This document shows positions 1 through 10,354 of a DNA stretch of 64,000 nucleotides, piece by piece (the stretch's first letter is position 1; the number at the start of each line of letters is the position of its first letter). The notes beneath the pieces were generated by a model. The model had not been told where the DNA came from. It searched no databases and was given only the letters and a program-made list of their open reading frames with translations. The stretch comes from Halioglobus maricola. GTDB lineage: Bacteria; Pseudomonadota; Gammaproteobacteria; Pseudomonadales; Halieaceae. The stretch covers positions 2,990,501 to 3,054,500 of the forward strand of contig NZ_CP036422.1 in NCBI RefSeq assembly GCF_009388985.1, read 5' to 3'. Both the position numbers and the translations under genes were made by a program.

Positions 1-189
1 AAGGCAAGAGGCGACAAGGTCAAGGTGCAGACCACCAATTTTGGCGATGGCATCGCCAACCAGCGCCGCCAGAATGCCACCTGGACCAGCCATATCGACA
101 CCACAGTTTCCGGCCGCGAGAACTTCAAAGATGATCCCGCGGTAGCCACCTCGATCAGCGGCAACGGTCTCCTCGGCGCCGACAGTTAG
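1..189 (+). CDS. 3' end of an unidentified gene
   Basis: An open frame runs in from the left edge and stops at TAG (187-189), giving the last 62 residues of a protein. The visible tail is rich in Asn, Thr, Gly and Asp with few hydrophobic residues, and has no membrane segment or motif I recognise. It could be the end of a secreted or surface protein, but nothing shows this directly. A possible terminator follows about 30 nt downstream, which fits a real gene end. The beginning lies outside the window, so no function is proposed. Confidence 0.55.
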   Translation, partial: KARGDKVKVQTTNFGDGIANQRRQNATWTSHIDTTVSGRENFKDDPAVATSISGNGLLGADS

Positions 190-220
190 GCTCCCACCCC
201 CTCCACTCCCCAGTTTCGTA

Positions 221-248
221 CCCGAGACGAGCCTCGCCGCGGGTTTTA
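221..248 (+). terminator. possible intrinsic terminator
   Basis: CCCGAG (221-226) can pair with CTC and CGGG (233-243) in an interrupted stem, followed directly by TTTT (244-247). It lies between the partial gene at the left edge and tdh. The stem has a bulge, so this is a moderate call. Confidence 0.4.
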
Positions 249-287
249 GACTAGAATTCGCCCTTTGGTCTACCCGGAACACACACA

Positions 288-1316
288 ATGAAAGCACTGG
301 TCAAGAAGGAAGCTCGTGAGGGCATCTGGCTGGAAGATGTGCCCGAGCCCGAACTGGGCATCAACGATGTACTTATCAAGGTTAAGCGCACCGCGATCTG
401 CGGCACGGATATGCACATCTATAACTGGGACGCCTGGGCCCAGAAAACCATTCCAGTACCCATGGTGGTGGGCCACGAATTCGTCGGCGAAATTGTTGAC
501 GTCGGCGCCAATGTCAACGACTTCCACCCCGGACAGATCGTCTCGGGCGAAGGGCACGTGGTTTGCGGCCGCTGCCGCAACTGCATGGCAGGCCGCCGCC
601 ACCTTTGCAACCAGACCTCCGGCATTGGTGTAGACCGCCCCGGCTCATTTGCCGAATACGTTGCCCTGCCCATGTCCAATGTGTGGGAGCACACTCCCGG
701 CATCGATCTGGACGTGGCGGCACTGTTCGACCCGTTCGGCAACGCCACCCACACCGCCTTGCAGTTCGATCTGCTGGGCGAAGATGTGCTGATTACCGGC
801 GCAGGCCCGATTGGTGCGATGGCCGCGGCGGTGTGCAAGCATGCTGGCGCCCGCCATGTGGTGATCACCGATGTAATCGAATCGCGTCTGGACCGCGCCA
901 GGGCACTGGGCGCCACGCGCACAGTGAACGTCGCGCAAGAGAGCATCGCCGATGTGCAAAGAGAACTGGGTATGTACGAGGGTTTCGATGTCGGCCTGGA
1001 AATGTCGGGCAACGCCCAGGCCTTCAATGACATGATCGACAGCATGTGTCACGGCGGCAAAATTTCGATTCTCGGCATTCCCGGCGAAGATACCGCCATC
1101 GACTGGAACAAGGTGATCTTCAATATGCTCACCCTGAAAGGTATCTATGGCAGGGAGATGTATGAAACCTGGTACAAAATGTCGGTAATGATCGACTCCG
1201 GGCTGGATATATCACCGGTGATCACTCACCGGCTGCCCTACAGCGATTTTCAGCACGGCTTCGACGTCATGAACAGTGGGGAGGCCTCCAAGGTCATCCT
1301 TAACTGGGAGGAATAA
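288..1316 (+). CDS. tdh: L-threonine 3-dehydrogenase
   Basis: Oxidises L-threonine to 2-amino-3-ketobutyrate with NAD+, the first step of the threonine-to-glycine route in the cytoplasm. The 342-residue protein has the length of the family and is a zinc-dependent medium-chain dehydrogenase. The catalytic zinc ligand Cys38 sits in AICGTDMH, followed by GHEFVG. The structural zinc site is CGRCRNC with a further Cys a few residues on, and the Rossmann motif GAGPIGA lies near residue 170. The gene is followed after 2 nt by kbl, whose product uses its unstable product, so the two are surely one operon. Identification is by family signatures and operon partner and is strong. Confidence 0.97.
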   Translation: MKALVKKEAREGIWLEDVPEPELGINDVLIKVKRTAICGTDMHIYNWDAWAQKTIPVPMVVGHEFVGEIVDVGANVNDFHPGQIVSGEGHVVCGRCRNCMAGRRHLCNQTSGIGVDRPGSFAEYVALPMSNVWEHTPGIDLDVAALFDPFGNATHTALQFDLLGEDVLITGAGPIGAMAAAVCKHAGARHVVITDVIESRLDRARALGATRTVNVAQESIADVQRELGMYEGFDVGLEMSGNAQAFNDMIDSMCHGGKISILGIPGEDTAIDWNKVIFNMLTLKGIYGREMYETWYKMSVMIDSGLDISPVITHRLPYSDFQHGFDVMNSGEASKVILNWEE

Positions 1317-1318
1317 AC

Positions 1319-2503
1319 GTGTACGACCGTTTTCAGGAACACCTTGCCAGTGAGTTACAAGGGATTGAAGAGGCCGGGCTATACAAGCACGAGCGCCAGA
1401 TTACGACCCCACAGGGCGCCCATGTCGGTGTACGCGAGGGCGAGGTACTTAACCTCTGCGCCAACAACTACCTCGGCCTGGCTCAGCACCCCGAGGTAAA
1501 TGCCGCGGCGGCTCAGGGGCTAGAGGACTGGGGCTACGGGATGGCGTCGGTGCGCTTTATCTGCGGCACCCAGACCCTGCACAAGCAACTCGAGGAGAAA
1601 CTCAGCGAGTTCCTTGGCACCGAGGACACCATCTTGTACCCGTCGTGCTTCGACGCCAATGGCGGCCTGTTCGAGACCCTGCTGGGAGCCGAGGATGCAG
1701 TGATCTCGGACGAACTGAACCACGCCTCCATCATCGACGGTGTACGGCTGTCCAAAGCTCAGCGATATCGCTACAAAAACAACGATATGGCAGACCTCGA
1801 AGCACAACTCAAGGCTGCTGATGCCGCCGGCGCAAGGTTCAAGCTCATCACTACCGATGGTGTGTTCTCAATGGACGGTTATATCGCCCGCCTGGACGAG
1901 GTCTGTAACCTGGCGGACAAATACAAGGCACTGGTGCACTTCGACGACTGCCACGCCACTGGCTTTGTCGGCGCGGGCGGACGCGGCACCCACGAGTTGC
2001 GCGGCTGCATGGACCGGGTGGACATCATCACCGGCACGCTGGGCAAAGCGCTTGGCGGGGCCTCTGGTGGCTATACTGCCGCCCGACAAGAGGTGGTTGA
2101 CCTGTTGCGCCAGCGCTCGCGTCCCTACCTGTTCTCCAACACGGTAGCGCCGCCGGTGGTGGCAGGTGCGCTCAAGGCCATCGATCTGGTGTCCGAGTCG
2201 CCGCAATTGCGCGAGCGCCTGCAGCAGAACACGACGGTATTCCGTGAAGGTCTGGAAAAGCTCGGTTTCGAGTTGCTACCGGGAGAACACCCGATCGTTC
2301 CAGTGATGCTCCACGACGCGGCCAGGGCAGCCAAATTTGCCGAAGCAATACTGGCCCAGGGTGTCTATGTGACCGCCTTCTCGTTTCCGGTTGTTCCCAA
2401 GGGCAAGGCTCGCATACGCACCCAGATGTCCGCTGCCCTGTCCAATGACGATCTGGAATTCGCCATCGAGGCCTTCGCCAGAGCCAGGACCGCATTGGAC
2501 TAG
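1319..2503 (+). CDS. kbl: 2-amino-3-ketobutyrate coenzyme A ligase (glycine C-acetyltransferase)
   Basis: PLP-dependent enzyme that cleaves 2-amino-3-ketobutyrate with CoA to glycine and acetyl-CoA. The 394 residues match the alpha-oxoamine synthase family: the PLP lysine is Lys243 in [13 protein letters not shown], and the cofactor-binding Asp/His pair lies in HFDDCHATG (about 208-215). It starts with GTG two bases after the tdh stop, preceded by a good GGGAGG ribosome site that lies inside the tdh 3' end. The gene order tdh-kbl is the reverse of the E. coli kbl-tdh operon. Function is secure because of both motifs and pairing. Confidence 0.97.
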   Translation: MYDRFQEHLASELQGIEEAGLYKHERQITTPQGAHVGVREGEVLNLCANNYLGLAQHPEVNAAAAQGLEDWGYGMASVRFICGTQTLHKQLEEKLSEFLGTEDTILYPSCFDANGGLFETLLGAEDAVISDELNHASIIDGVRLSKAQRYRYKNNDMADLEAQLKAADAAGARFKLITTDGVFSMDGYIARLDEVCNLADKYKALVHFDDCHATGFVGAGGRGTHELRGCMDRVDIITGTLGKALGGASGGYTAARQEVVDLLRQRSRPYLFSNTVAPPVVAGALKAIDLVSESPQLRERLQQNTTVFREGLEKLGFELLPGEHPIVPVMLHDAARAAKFAEAILAQGVYVTAFSFPVVPKGKARIRTQMSAALSNDDLEFAIEAFARARTALD

Positions 2504-2538
2504 GCCGTGCTGACGGCCTGCCCCACTTTGCAAACGCT

Positions 2539-3504
2539 ATGAGCACATTCAACCCGCCTCCGGTGCTGCGCAACCCGCACGTACAGACGCTGATTTCGAG
2601 CACGCCACTGCGGGCCTGGCCCCTGGCAAGGCGCACACGCCAGCTCCAGGCAGAAGCACAGGACGTGATACTCCAGTGCAGCGACGGTATTCGATTGCAT
2701 GGTCTGTACAACCCCAATCCGAACCCGGAGCGTGGGCTGGCAATTCTACTGCACGGCTGGGAAGGGGATGCTGAATCCAGCTATCAACTCTCAAATGCCT
2801 TTACCCTGCATCGCGCCGGCTTCAGCGTCTTCCGCCTGCACCTGCGCGACCACGGCCCAAGTCATGCACTAAATCCGGAACTATACAACTCCACCCGCTT
2901 GCGTGAAGTGATTGACGCTATCGCGGAAATTTTACGCCTCTACCCCCATGACAAGCACTTCCTGTCAGGGCATTCACTAGGCGGTAATTTTTCCCTGCGC
3001 GTCGCTGCCAGGGCACATGAGTTCGGCTTGAATCTCGATCGTGTGGTGGGTGTATGCCCCGTGCTCGACCCTTGGCGCACCATGATCGAAATAGAGAATG
3101 GCAGCGCTATCTACCACCGCTACTTTGTGCATCGTTGGAAGCGCTCCCTGAAAATCAAACTGAAACACTATCCAGAGCTGGGCTACGGCAACACGCTGCT
3201 GGAGCTGCAAACACTCGGGGATATGAACGACTACTTCGTGCCTAATTACACCGCTTACGATGACTCGCGCAGCTACTATCAGGCCTACGCCCTGACCGGC
3301 AGCACGCTGGAAAACTTGCGCGTACCCAGTCATATCATCCTCAGTCAGGATGACCCCATGATTCCCTGCGACGATCTCAAAGACCTCGCAAACTCGCCGG
3401 CGCTTTCGATCGAAACGCCGCGCCACGGCGGCCACTGTGGTTTTCTAATGAACTGGAAGCTGGACGGCTGGATTGACCAGCGGCTGCTGGAACTTTTGCG
3501 CTAG
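2539..3504 (+). CDS. YheT-family alpha/beta hydrolase
   Basis: Predicted cytoplasmic serine hydrolase of the YheT/COG0429 type, 321 residues. The strand before the oxyanion turn carries LLHGWEGD (about 70-77). The nucleophile elbow is SGHSLGGN with Ser146, and the C-terminal histidine lies in RHGGHCGF. An N-terminal RNPHVQTL segment is typical of this family. Substrates of YheT-type enzymes are poorly defined; acyl esters are likely. Its stop codon overlaps that of the convergent GTPase gene (CTAG at 3501-3504), leaving no room for a separate terminator. It starts 35 nt after kbl and may be read from the tdh promoter, but there is no functional link to threonine metabolism that I can see. Confidence 0.85.
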   Translation: MSTFNPPPVLRNPHVQTLISSTPLRAWPLARRTRQLQAEAQDVILQCSDGIRLHGLYNPNPNPERGLAILLHGWEGDAESSYQLSNAFTLHRAGFSVFRLHLRDHGPSHALNPELYNSTRLREVIDAIAEILRLYPHDKHFLSGHSLGGNFSLRVAARAHEFGLNLDRVVGVCPVLDPWRTMIEIENGSAIYHRYFVHRWKRSLKIKLKHYPELGYGNTLLELQTLGDMNDYFVPNYTAYDDSRSYYQAYALTGSTLENLRVPSHIILSQDDPMIPCDDLKDLANSPALSIETPRHGGHCGFLMNWKLDGWIDQRLLELLR

Positions 3505-4919
3505 GCTGAGTCGACAGCGAGACACCACTCGCCCAACATCTGGGCAAGCTCTACCCGCCGCTGATCGGCCTTGCGATCATTGCGGATGTCGTCGAAGGCC
3601 CGCGCCAGTTTGCGCCGTTCCTTGTCGCTCAACCATTCCAGCGCTGGATCATCCAGCTTGAGCGTCTCGCGCACTGCATGCGTGCGCTGGCTTATCAAGC
3701 GGTGGTGCTGCATGGCCCTGCCCATGACCACGAAAGGAAAATTTGCATTACGTGAAGGGCCGTAGGCCAATTCAGTGCCGCCACTGGGAATGCCACTCAC
3801 TTTCCACTGGGCGATATCGTCTGCGTGTTTTTTTACCTGACTGCGAGCGGCAAGCGCTCCACCTACACCCGAAATCAATGTACCCAGGCCACCTGTCAGG
3901 CCGCCCGTTGCACCATCAATCACCACGCCGGCACCGCCACCAACAACTCCGCCGGCCGAGGTTGCCGCAAACAATAGTTGCCGCTTGCTCAAGCCCCACA
4001 GATACCAGTTTTCCTGATTGAACAGATCGTCGCTTTCCAACGCGAGCCGCTCTTCAGATGTTTGCAGGTCAGTGTAATAGAACAGTTCCTCCACCTGGCG
4101 CCGGCAGCGGCGCTCGGAGGCTCCGAGGTGGTGCACGTACTGTTTGAACAGGATAGCTTTGACCGGATCTTCCGGCGCCCCCTCGGGAAGCTTCTGCCTC
4201 GCACTGTAAGTGAGCGCCTCCAGAATTAAATCGCAAACCAGATAAGCTGCGCCCTCATGCTGCGCTCTGCGGTCTGCCTCCAGAATCTCAACTGCCCGCT
4301 TCAAGGGTTGTTGCCACTCCGGATCCAGATGCCCAAATAATTCCAGCAACTCCAGCTGCTTGCGGTGCTCCGCACGGTGGGCATCAAAGGCGCGCACCGT
4401 CTGAAAATACTGCCCGAGCCCGGTCGTCCACTCCTGCACATAGTCAGTGCTGTCGATAGGATTGATCAGGGCCAGGCTGGGCCTGCCGGTCCAACGTAGA
4501 ATCTCCATCTCAGCTTCATAGTCAGCGCCAAAGGGGCAGGAGCCATCCACCACATAGATAATGCCCGCACCGTCCATAATCGGCGCCAGCGCCTGACATT
4601 CGTGCTGGTACTGGGGATCTTCCGCATGGGCGTCGAGAAACGCGCGCACGGTGTCTGGGCGGGAGGCGGCATTATCATTATGCGCCTGCAACCAGGCCAG
4701 CACCGAGCGAGCGCGCTGAATCCCCGGCGTGTCCACCAGTTCATAGAGGGTTTCACCGTCAATGCGCATCGGGAATCGGCGCATCATACGCGTTGACCCC
4801 GCCTTCGCTGCAATATGCACACTGTCGTCGCGGGCAAGCGTTGCAACGATGGACGACTTACCCTTATTGGGCCGCCCGACGACGGCAAAGGCCGGAATAC
4901 TTGGCTCTTGAATACTCAT
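3501..4919 (-). CDS. GTP-binding protein with DUF3482 domain
   Basis: A 472-residue Era/TrmE-like GTPase. The N-terminus has a P-loop GRPNKGKS (about 16-23) and the switch II motif VDTPG. The C-terminal half corresponds to DUF3482 and contains a glycine-rich hydrophobic stretch (about 325-365, repeated GG and GAG steps) that could associate with membrane. It begins 1 nt after the stop of the DUF2868 membrane protein, so the two are translationally coupled. This DUF2868-DUF3482 pairing is known from other proteobacteria, where the molecular role is not established. A joint role in a membrane-associated GTP-dependent process is an inference from the pairing. Confidence 0.85.
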   Translation of the reverse strand: MSIQEPSIPAFAVVGRPNKGKSSIVATLARDDSVHIAAKAGSTRMMRRFPMRIDGETLYELVDTPGIQRARSVLAWLQAHNDNAASRPDTVRAFLDAHAEDPQYQHECQALAPIMDGAGIIYVVDGSCPFGADYEAEMEILRWTGRPSLALINPIDSTDYVQEWTTGLGQYFQTVRAFDAHRAEHRKQLELLELFGHLDPEWQQPLKRAVEILEADRRAQHEGAAYLVCDLILEALTYSARQKLPEGAPEDPVKAILFKQYVHHLGASERRCRRQVEELFYYTDLQTSEERLALESDDLFNQENWYLWGLSKRQLLFAATSAGGVVGGGAGVVIDGATGGLTGGLGTLISGVGGALAARSQVKKHADDIAQWKVSGIPSGGTELAYGPSRNANFPFVVMGRAMQHHRLISQRTHAVRETLKLDDPALEWLSDKERRKLARAFDDIRNDRKADQRRVELAQMLGEWCLAVDSA

Positions 4920-4920
4920 A

Positions 4921-6321
4921 TCAGCCCCACCTCAATGCTTCACATCGCAGGGCCGGAACATCCAGTTCATGGGCAAAAGCCAGCCACTCTTCCATATCGT
5001 GCTCTGACACCTCGCGCCCGGCCAATGGCACCAGACACAGCGCGGCCTGAGGCACGCCATTTAACTGCGCGAGCACATCCGCCAGATCCGCCATGGGCGG
5101 CTCCCAGGCTTTTACCGAAATGAGCAACAACTCAGGCCGGTAAGCATTCACAACTTCAATAGCTGCGGTGTCCTCCGTCGGTGCGCCTAATCCTGCTTCC
5201 AGTCGATTATCCGAGGGCACCCGTGCCAGCAGCGGCAACTGCTCAACCTGGTCCGTCGACACAGCCTGGGCCCAGTTGAGTAACATCACACCTTCATCGA
5301 TATCGTCCACAATCGAATCACTCACAACGTCTTTTTCCAGCGCCTGCGTGCGCACCGCAGGCGCGCGCATCCGCGACAGCACTGCTGCCGCACCGGGAGC
5401 TGCTACAAAGGCGCGCTGCAATTCACGGCGGTACGCTACACGCGAAAATACCCAGAGCACCAAACGAGGTAACAGCGCATAGCAAGCCATGCACATGAAC
5501 AGGAACCACCACCACCCTGCCCTGCTCTCCTCGGTGAGCAGGCTGAGGTCGGATGCGGAAGCGTAGTAACGCGTAGCACTGATGACTTCGGGCGTTAAGG
5601 GGGTCGCCGGCAACCACCCCTGCCACGGCGTGGCCAGCGCTCCGGTCAGTGCAACCATCCACTCGTCTCCCAGGGCAAACGTGGAACCCCAGACGAAACC
5701 GAAACCTGTGACCGTAGCCAGGCCGAATAAAGCCACCATTGCACCGGCGGTAAACAAAGCGCCGAACTCCTGCCCATAGCGCAGTAGCAGCAAACGCACA
5801 GCACCGCTGTTCTCGCTTAGATAACGCGCATCAGGAAGCGCACGGCGAGTGATCAGGCGGGCGGGATTCAGTGGCGACACCGCCGGAGGGCTGCCGCGCA
5901 GGGAGCGCATCATGGTAATAGCGGCGACAAGCGAAGCGAGCAGTTGCAGGACAACGAATACCAGCAAGAATAGCAATACATTGACCAGTGCTTGCTTACT
6001 CGCCAGCAGGAAACCAGCCATGGCAAGCGCACCAAAAAGCAGGGCTGACAGACGCAGAGCGACCGCCATCGTCTCTGCGCGAATGCCTCCGGATGTCTCA
6101 CGATCACCAGGATGCACGCAGCGCAACCAGTACAACAGCCGCCCGGCATCATCCTGTGCCAGGCAATCCTGCCCTATCTCGTGATCGCGACGCCGCAATT
6201 CGGCCAGCGAGTCCTCGCGGTCAGCGGCCATCTGTTCTCCGAGCGCGTATAGATCCTGTAATCGAGGCGAGCTGCCCTCTGCTGCCATCGGCAGTTCTCT
6301 TTTTACTGAGTAGAGCCACAT
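4921..6321 (-). CDS. DUF2868-family membrane protein
   Basis: A 466-residue inner-membrane protein. Hydrophobic segments lie near residues 88-106, 110-135, 185-215 and 280-305, and a long cytosolic C-terminal part follows. This fits the DUF2868 family, normally encoded immediately upstream of a DUF3482 GTPase as here (1 nt gap). The annotated ATG at 6321 leaves only 29 nt to the divergent lipoprotein gene. A second ATG at 6288 (residue 12) would leave 62 nt for promoters and is a fair alternative, because neither start has a strong ribosome site. The role is unknown. Confidence 0.8.
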   Translation of the reverse strand: MWLYSVKRELPMAAEGSSPRLQDLYALGEQMAADREDSLAELRRRDHEIGQDCLAQDDAGRLLYWLRCVHPGDRETSGGIRAETMAVALRLSALLFGALAMAGFLLASKQALVNVLLFLLVFVVLQLLASLVAAITMMRSLRGSPPAVSPLNPARLITRRALPDARYLSENSGAVRLLLLRYGQEFGALFTAGAMVALFGLATVTGFGFVWGSTFALGDEWMVALTGALATPWQGWLPATPLTPEVISATRYYASASDLSLLTEESRAGWWWFLFMCMACYALLPRLVLWVFSRVAYRRELQRAFVAAPGAAAVLSRMRAPAVRTQALEKDVVSDSIVDDIDEGVMLLNWAQAVSTDQVEQLPLLARVPSDNRLEAGLGAPTEDTAAIEVVNAYRPELLLISVKAWEPPMADLADVLAQLNGVPQAALCLVPLAGREVSEHDMEEWLAFAHELDVPALRCEALRWG

Positions 6322-6350
6322 GATAGATTAATCCGACACGCTTTTGGACG

Positions 6351-6806
6351 ATGAATCATTTTATGCGCCGACGACTTCTTCTCGCTTGTTTGTTTCTGCT
6401 GGGTTCGCTGGCGGGCTGCTCTGAGCCAGTGGGCCCTGAAACACAAATCCGGGCCAACATCATGGCGATGGAATCGGCCCTGTCTGAGCGCAGCCCAGGT
6501 GACTTCCTAGAGCATCTTGCGGAATCTTTCACCGGCGGCAAGCAGGGCAGCGGAGACGTAACAAGAGACGACGCCAAGCGCATGCTCGGCGTGTATTTCC
6601 TGCGCTATCGCAATGTCGATATTCTGGTGTCGCAGGTAGACGTGGAAATCGACGCCTACGAGGATGCTCTCGCGACCTCAAGCGCCATGGTCGCGCTCGC
6701 CGGCGGTCGGGGGTTGATTCCAGATTCAGCGCGCCTATATCAAGTAACAGGCCGGTGGCAGAACTTCGACGGCGACTGGAAACTCACCCGACTGAGCTGG
6801 GAATAA
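6351..6806 (+). CDS. small lipoprotein with NTF2/SnoaL-like fold (predicted)
   Basis: A 151-residue protein with an Arg-rich n-region, a hydrophobic core and a lipobox LAGC at about residues 21-24, so it should be processed to a lipoprotein. The remainder has the pattern of an NTF2-like domain: an early helix (ETQIRANIMAMESALSERS), strand-rich middle, and a final YQVTGRWQNFDGDWKLTRLSW sheet typical of such domains. No catalytic signature is visible. It lies 3 nt before the next gene, a membrane-anchored hydrolase, and is likely cotranscribed with it. It may start at the second Met (6363). Function unknown. Confidence 0.7.
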   Translation: MNHFMRRRLLLACLFLLGSLAGCSEPVGPETQIRANIMAMESALSERSPGDFLEHLAESFTGGKQGSGDVTRDDAKRMLGVYFLRYRNVDILVSQVDVEIDAYEDALATSSAMVALAGGRGLIPDSARLYQVTGRWQNFDGDWKLTRLSWE

Positions 6807-6809
6807 GCT

Positions 6810-8378
6810 ATGGAAATCCTTTTTTGGGCAGGCCCCGCGCTGCTGCTGTGTGCCAGCCTGTTGTTGCTTGCACCAGGATCGAACCGAAACGCGCCGATAA
6901 TCATCTTGCTGATGACATTGGTGACAACAGGGTTCGGTGTGCTTCTCGGACTATGGCAGGCCGGCATCGGCGCGATATGGGCGGCGCTGTGCCTCGCAGT
7001 TCTCGGCTTGTGCAAATCCAGAGGCTGGCAACTTGCTCCAGTTGCCCGCTACTGCCTTGTGCTCGGCACGCTTTCTTGCGCAGCGCTGGCTGGCTACGTG
7101 AACTGGTCGGCACCGATCAGATCCCTGCCGCACCCGGATGGCAGTTTTCAGGTTGGGGTTGTCGATTTCGTCATTGAAGACGAGTCACGTCCGGGCCTGC
7201 AGGGAGCGCCACACAGTAGTCCACGCAAGTTACTGGTCCGGGCCTACTACCCTGCCGACTCTGACGTCACGGCCAATGTCGAGCCCTATATGACCGCCCA
7301 GGAGGCAGAAGCCGTCGCCAGCGGCGAGACTGCCCTGGGTGAGCCGGGCGTGCTCAACAAGCACTTACAGCACATACCCACACACACCTACCGGCGGGTC
7401 AGCGCAGCGAGTGGGCGCTTCCCTGTTGTCATTCGCAGCAATGGCTTCAGCTCCCATGTAGCCAGCAGCACCATCCTCCACACGCACCTGGCCAGCCACG
7501 GCTATGTGGTCTTCAGCCTCACTCATCCGGGCGACATGTCCGCCGTGGTATATCCGGATGGCAGTGTGCACCCGATCGCCAAAGAAACCTTAGCCAGTAT
7601 GTCCAAGCGGCATCACCAGAAAAAACGCGTGGGTGAACAACTCCCTCCTCCAATTGAAGAGCATTTTTTCGACACCCTCTGGCGCGACACAGAGCAGTTC
7701 AACTGGGTGCGGCTCGCACCCGAGGGAATGCATCGCAGCCACGCTACATGGATGGCGGATATCGGCTTTCTGGCTGACCAGCTATTCGCAAATCAACTGC
7801 CTGCCGATGCGATGAAGCTGCTTCCCGATCTGGCGCTACAGGATCTGGCGTTCGCCGGAACTTCTTTTGGCGGCACCGCCTCTGTGGCTGCCTGTCACAG
7901 GGATTCCCGTTGCCGGGCGGCGATCAACATCGACGGTGCCAATTTTGACCCTGAGCTGGTGAACGCCACTGTGCGTATGCCCGCACTGTCCCTGCAGCAG
8001 GATTTTTCGCGTATCCCCCAGTTCGCCGAGGCACGGATGCACGGCATCCGCAATCCACGCGACACGGTCTATGAAAAAAATCAGGACGCAGGCCTCACTG
8101 GCCTGGTGGAGAGGGTGGAGATCAAAGGTATGCGTCACCAGAGCTTCAGCGATAGCACCTGGTTTGCTCGCGGCGCTACTGCGCGCGGCATTACTGCCAC
8201 AGGAGCCTTGTCGCCAGAACGAACTGTAGCCCTGACAACCCAGCTGGTCACCGCATTTCTGGATGAGCAGATCAAGCGTGACGGAGGTGCTTTTGCAAAG
8301 GCAGTCGAGGCACTCCCCGAGGCAGAGCAGTACTCGCTTGAAGCACTGCGTGAATGGGCACTGGCGCGCCCAGATTAG
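6810..8378 (+). CDS. membrane-anchored alpha/beta hydrolase (PAF-acetylhydrolase/dienelactone hydrolase-like)
   Basis: A 522-residue protein with about four N-terminal hydrophobic helices (residues 1-105) followed by an alpha/beta-hydrolase domain. The domain has the nucleophile elbow GTSFGG, the downstream AINIDGANF segment typical of PAF-acetylhydrolase-like and cutinase-like enzymes, and a probable catalytic His in MRHQSFSD. The hydrolase part probably faces the periplasm, but topology was not computed. It is coupled to the lipoprotein gene upstream (3 nt gap). Its 3' end overlaps the convergent yebC-family gene by 4 nt (TTAG). A lipase or esterase role is inferred from the fold, not shown. 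Confidence 0.8.
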   Translation: MEILFWAGPALLLCASLLLLAPGSNRNAPIIILLMTLVTTGFGVLLGLWQAGIGAIWAALCLAVLGLCKSRGWQLAPVARYCLVLGTLSCAALAGYVNWSAPIRSLPHPDGSFQVGVVDFVIEDESRPGLQGAPHSSPRKLLVRAYYPADSDVTANVEPYMTAQEAEAVASGETALGEPGVLNKHLQHIPTHTYRRVSAASGRFPVVIRSNGFSSHVASSTILHTHLASHGYVVFSLTHPGDMSAVVYPDGSVHPIAKETLASMSKRHHQKKRVGEQLPPPIEEHFFDTLWRDTEQFNWVRLAPEGMHRSHATWMADIGFLADQLFANQLPADAMKLLPDLALQDLAFAGTSFGGTASVAACHRDSRCRAAINIDGANFDPELVNATVRMPALSLQQDFSRIPQFAEARMHGIRNPRDTVYEKNQDAGLTGLVERVEIKGMRHQSFSDSTWFARGATARGITATGALSPERTVALTTQLVTAFLDEQIKRDGGAFAKAVEALPEAEQYSLEALREWALARPD

Positions 8379-9088
8379 CCGACGTTGTGGTAGACCTTCT
8401 GCACGTCTTCGACATCGTTAAGCATGTCGATAAATTTCTCGAACATGGGCTCATCCTCGGCTGAGATTGACGCCGTCTCGCGCGGTACAAACTGGATTTC
8501 CTCCACCTCGAACTCGATGCCGTCAAAAGCTTCCGTCAACGCCTCGCGTACCTTGGCGAACTCAGTATGAGGGGCGAATACAGTAATCTTGCCGTCTTCA
8601 CACTCGATGTCTTCCACATCTGCATCCGCCATCATCAGCGCTTCCAGTGCGGCCTCTTCATCATCACCGGCAAAAACAAAGATCGCGCTGTGGTCGAAGG
8701 AGTGGCTAACACTGCCGGGAGTACCGAGTTTTGCTTTGGTCTTGGTGAAGCACACTCGGACATCGCCGATGGTGCGATTGGGGTTATCAGTGAGACAGTC
8801 GACAATGACCATACAGCCACCGGGACCGAAACCCTCATAACGGGCCGGCGCGAAGTCTTCGCCAGAGCTTCCCTTGGCTTTGTCGATGGCCTTGTCGACC
8901 ACATGGGCCGGCACTTGATCGCGCTTGGCGCGGTCGATAGCACTGCGCAGTGCGAGATTGCCATCCGGGTCAACGCCCCCTTGTTTGGCAGTCACGTAGA
9001 TCACGCGAGCGTGCTTGCTATAGACTCGGGCCTTCTGGTCCGAGGTCTTGGCCATGGATTCCTTGCGATTCTGGTAGGCTCTGCCCAT
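8375..9088 (-). CDS. YebC/PmpR-family protein
   Basis: A 237-residue protein beginning [15 protein letters not shown], which I take as the true start (ATG at 9088) although the frame stays open to 9145. It has the three-domain YebC pattern: a basic N-terminal domain with [12 protein letters not shown], then the RYEGFGPGG core motif followed by the LTDNPNRT loop, and an acidic C-terminal ferredoxin-like domain. Family members are DNA-binding transcriptional regulators or, as recent work on YebC proteins indicates, ribosome-associated factors that help translate proline stretches. The N-terminus resembles the second-paralogue type seen in vibrios more than classical YebC (MAGHSKW). It ends convergently on the hydrolase gene. 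Confidence 0.9.
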   Translation of the reverse strand: MGRAYQNRKESMAKTSDQKARVYSKHARVIYVTAKQGGVDPDGNLALRSAIDRAKRDQVPAHVVDKAIDKAKGSSGEDFAPARYEGFGPGGCMVIVDCLTDNPNRTIGDVRVCFTKTKAKLGTPGSVSHSFDHSAIFVFAGDDEEAALEALMMADADVEDIECEDGKITVFAPHTEFAKVREALTEAFDGIEFEVEEIQFVPRETASISAEDEPMFEKFIDMLNDVEDVQKVYHNVG

Positions 9089-9132
9089 GGGTTTGGCTCC
9101 TGAAAAAGGAGCGATTATACAAGGAGAAGTCA

Positions 9133-10353
9133 GTGATAAAAACAAACCGTGTAATACAGGCGCTTTCGGCGGCGATAATTACCGCACTCGCCCCCCTCTC
9201 GTTCGCCCAGGGGGTCACCATCGGTGGCACCGCCAGCGACAGCGAGGCCACCGGCGTGATGGCGCTGTTTAGCGGCGATCGCTATGAGAACTTCCGTCAC
9301 ATGGAACGCTTTGTCCCCACCTCGGCGATGACCGCCTCACCACAACCCTGGAAGCTGGGTGAAAACTCGGCATCACTGCGTTTTGTCGGCGAGATGGACG
9401 GTGAACCCATGGATGTGAACGCCTTTGTCGAGCATTCGGGCACGTCCTCTCTGCTGGTGATTCACGATGGCAAGGTAATCTACGAGCACTATGGACACGG
9501 TGACACCGCAGACAGCCTGCATATTTCCTTTTCAGTGGCCAAATCTTTCACCTCGACGCTGGTCGGTATCGCCCTGGCAGAGGGCGCTATCGAAAGCCTG
9601 GACGACCCTATCAGGAAATACCTTCCGGAGCTGACCAGCGCCACATTCGACGACGTCACTGTTAAGCATATATTGCAGATGTCTTCCGGCGTGCGCTTTA
9701 ACGAAACCTATACTGACCCGAACTCTGACATCAATCGCATGACGGCCATGGTGCCGCCGATGAGCTATCTGGAGTACATCAACACCCTCGGGCGAGCTCA
9801 GGCGCCCGGGAAGTTCAACCACTACGCAAGTATCAATACGCAGCTACTGGGCTTGCTACTGGCGCGTACAACCGGCGAGACCATGACCGACTACATGCAG
9901 GAAAAACTGTGGCATCCCCTCGGCATGGAAAGTCAGGGGCTATGGATGCTGGACGCCCAGGGGCATGAGTTCGCCATGGGAGGGCTGGCGGCCACCGCGC
10001 GTGACTACGCCAAACTGGGGCTGCTATATCTCGACCATGGCAAACGGGGAGACAAACAGATCGTACCTGCCAGCTGGGTGAAAGCCGCTGTCACGCCAGA
10101 CGAGCCTCACCTGATGCCGGGTAAAAACCCCGGTTCGTCAAATACCTCAGGCTATCAGTACCAGTGGTGGACACCGCGAGACTGGGACGGCGATTTCCTT
10201 GCGCGCGGCATCTGGGGCCAGAGTATCTACGTACATCCTGGCAATCGGGTCGTTATCGTCCGCCTGGCTGCGAACGCAAGGAACTTTGAGCCCGCGCACA
10301 AGCTGGCCAATATCGACTATTTGCAGGACCTGGCACAGTCCCTGACCGATTGA
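9133..10353 (+). CDS. exported serine hydrolase, beta-lactamase/class C-like
   Basis: A 406-residue enzyme of the serine beta-lactamase-like superfamily. A signal peptide (residues 1-26, ending SFAQ) directs it to the periplasm. The active-site SxxK is Ser134-Val-Ala-Lys137 in [10 protein letters not shown] Tyr in NHYASINTQ supplies the second motif, and the C-terminal GIWGQSIYV stands where the KTG box would be. Members cleave esters, amides or D-amino-acid peptides; the substrate cannot be read here. I chose the GTG at 9133 because AAGGAG (9121-9126) sits just before it and the signal peptide begins there, although the frame is open upstream. It ends 1 nt from the convergent P450 gene. Confidence 0.85.
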   Translation: MIKTNRVIQALSAAIITALAPLSFAQGVTIGGTASDSEATGVMALFSGDRYENFRHMERFVPTSAMTASPQPWKLGENSASLRFVGEMDGEPMDVNAFVEHSGTSSLLVIHDGKVIYEHYGHGDTADSLHISFSVAKSFTSTLVGIALAEGAIESLDDPIRKYLPELTSATFDDVTVKHILQMSSGVRFNETYTDPNSDINRMTAMVPPMSYLEYINTLGRAQAPGKFNHYASINTQLLGLLLARTTGETMTDYMQEKLWHPLGMESQGLWMLDAQGHEFAMGGLAATARDYAKLGLLYLDHGKRGDKQIVPASWVKAAVTPDEPHLMPGKNPGSSNTSGYQYQWWTPRDWDGDFLARGIWGQSIYVHPGNRVVIVRLAANARNFEPAHKLANIDYLQDLAQSLTD

Positions 10354-10354
10354 G

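Noticed and set aside
419..1045. A 208-codon minus-strand frame within tdh
   Set aside because: It is wholly antisense to a well-conserved gene and has no recognisable protein features; the high GC content makes such shadow frames common.
4793..5123. Plus-strand frames within the GTPase/DUF2868 genes
   Set aside because: They overlap conserved genes on the other strand and show no domain or ribosome site.
8950..9132. An N-terminal extension of the serine hydrolase frame
   Set aside because: It is antisense to the start of the yebC-family gene and lacks a ribosome site; the signal peptide begins at 9133.
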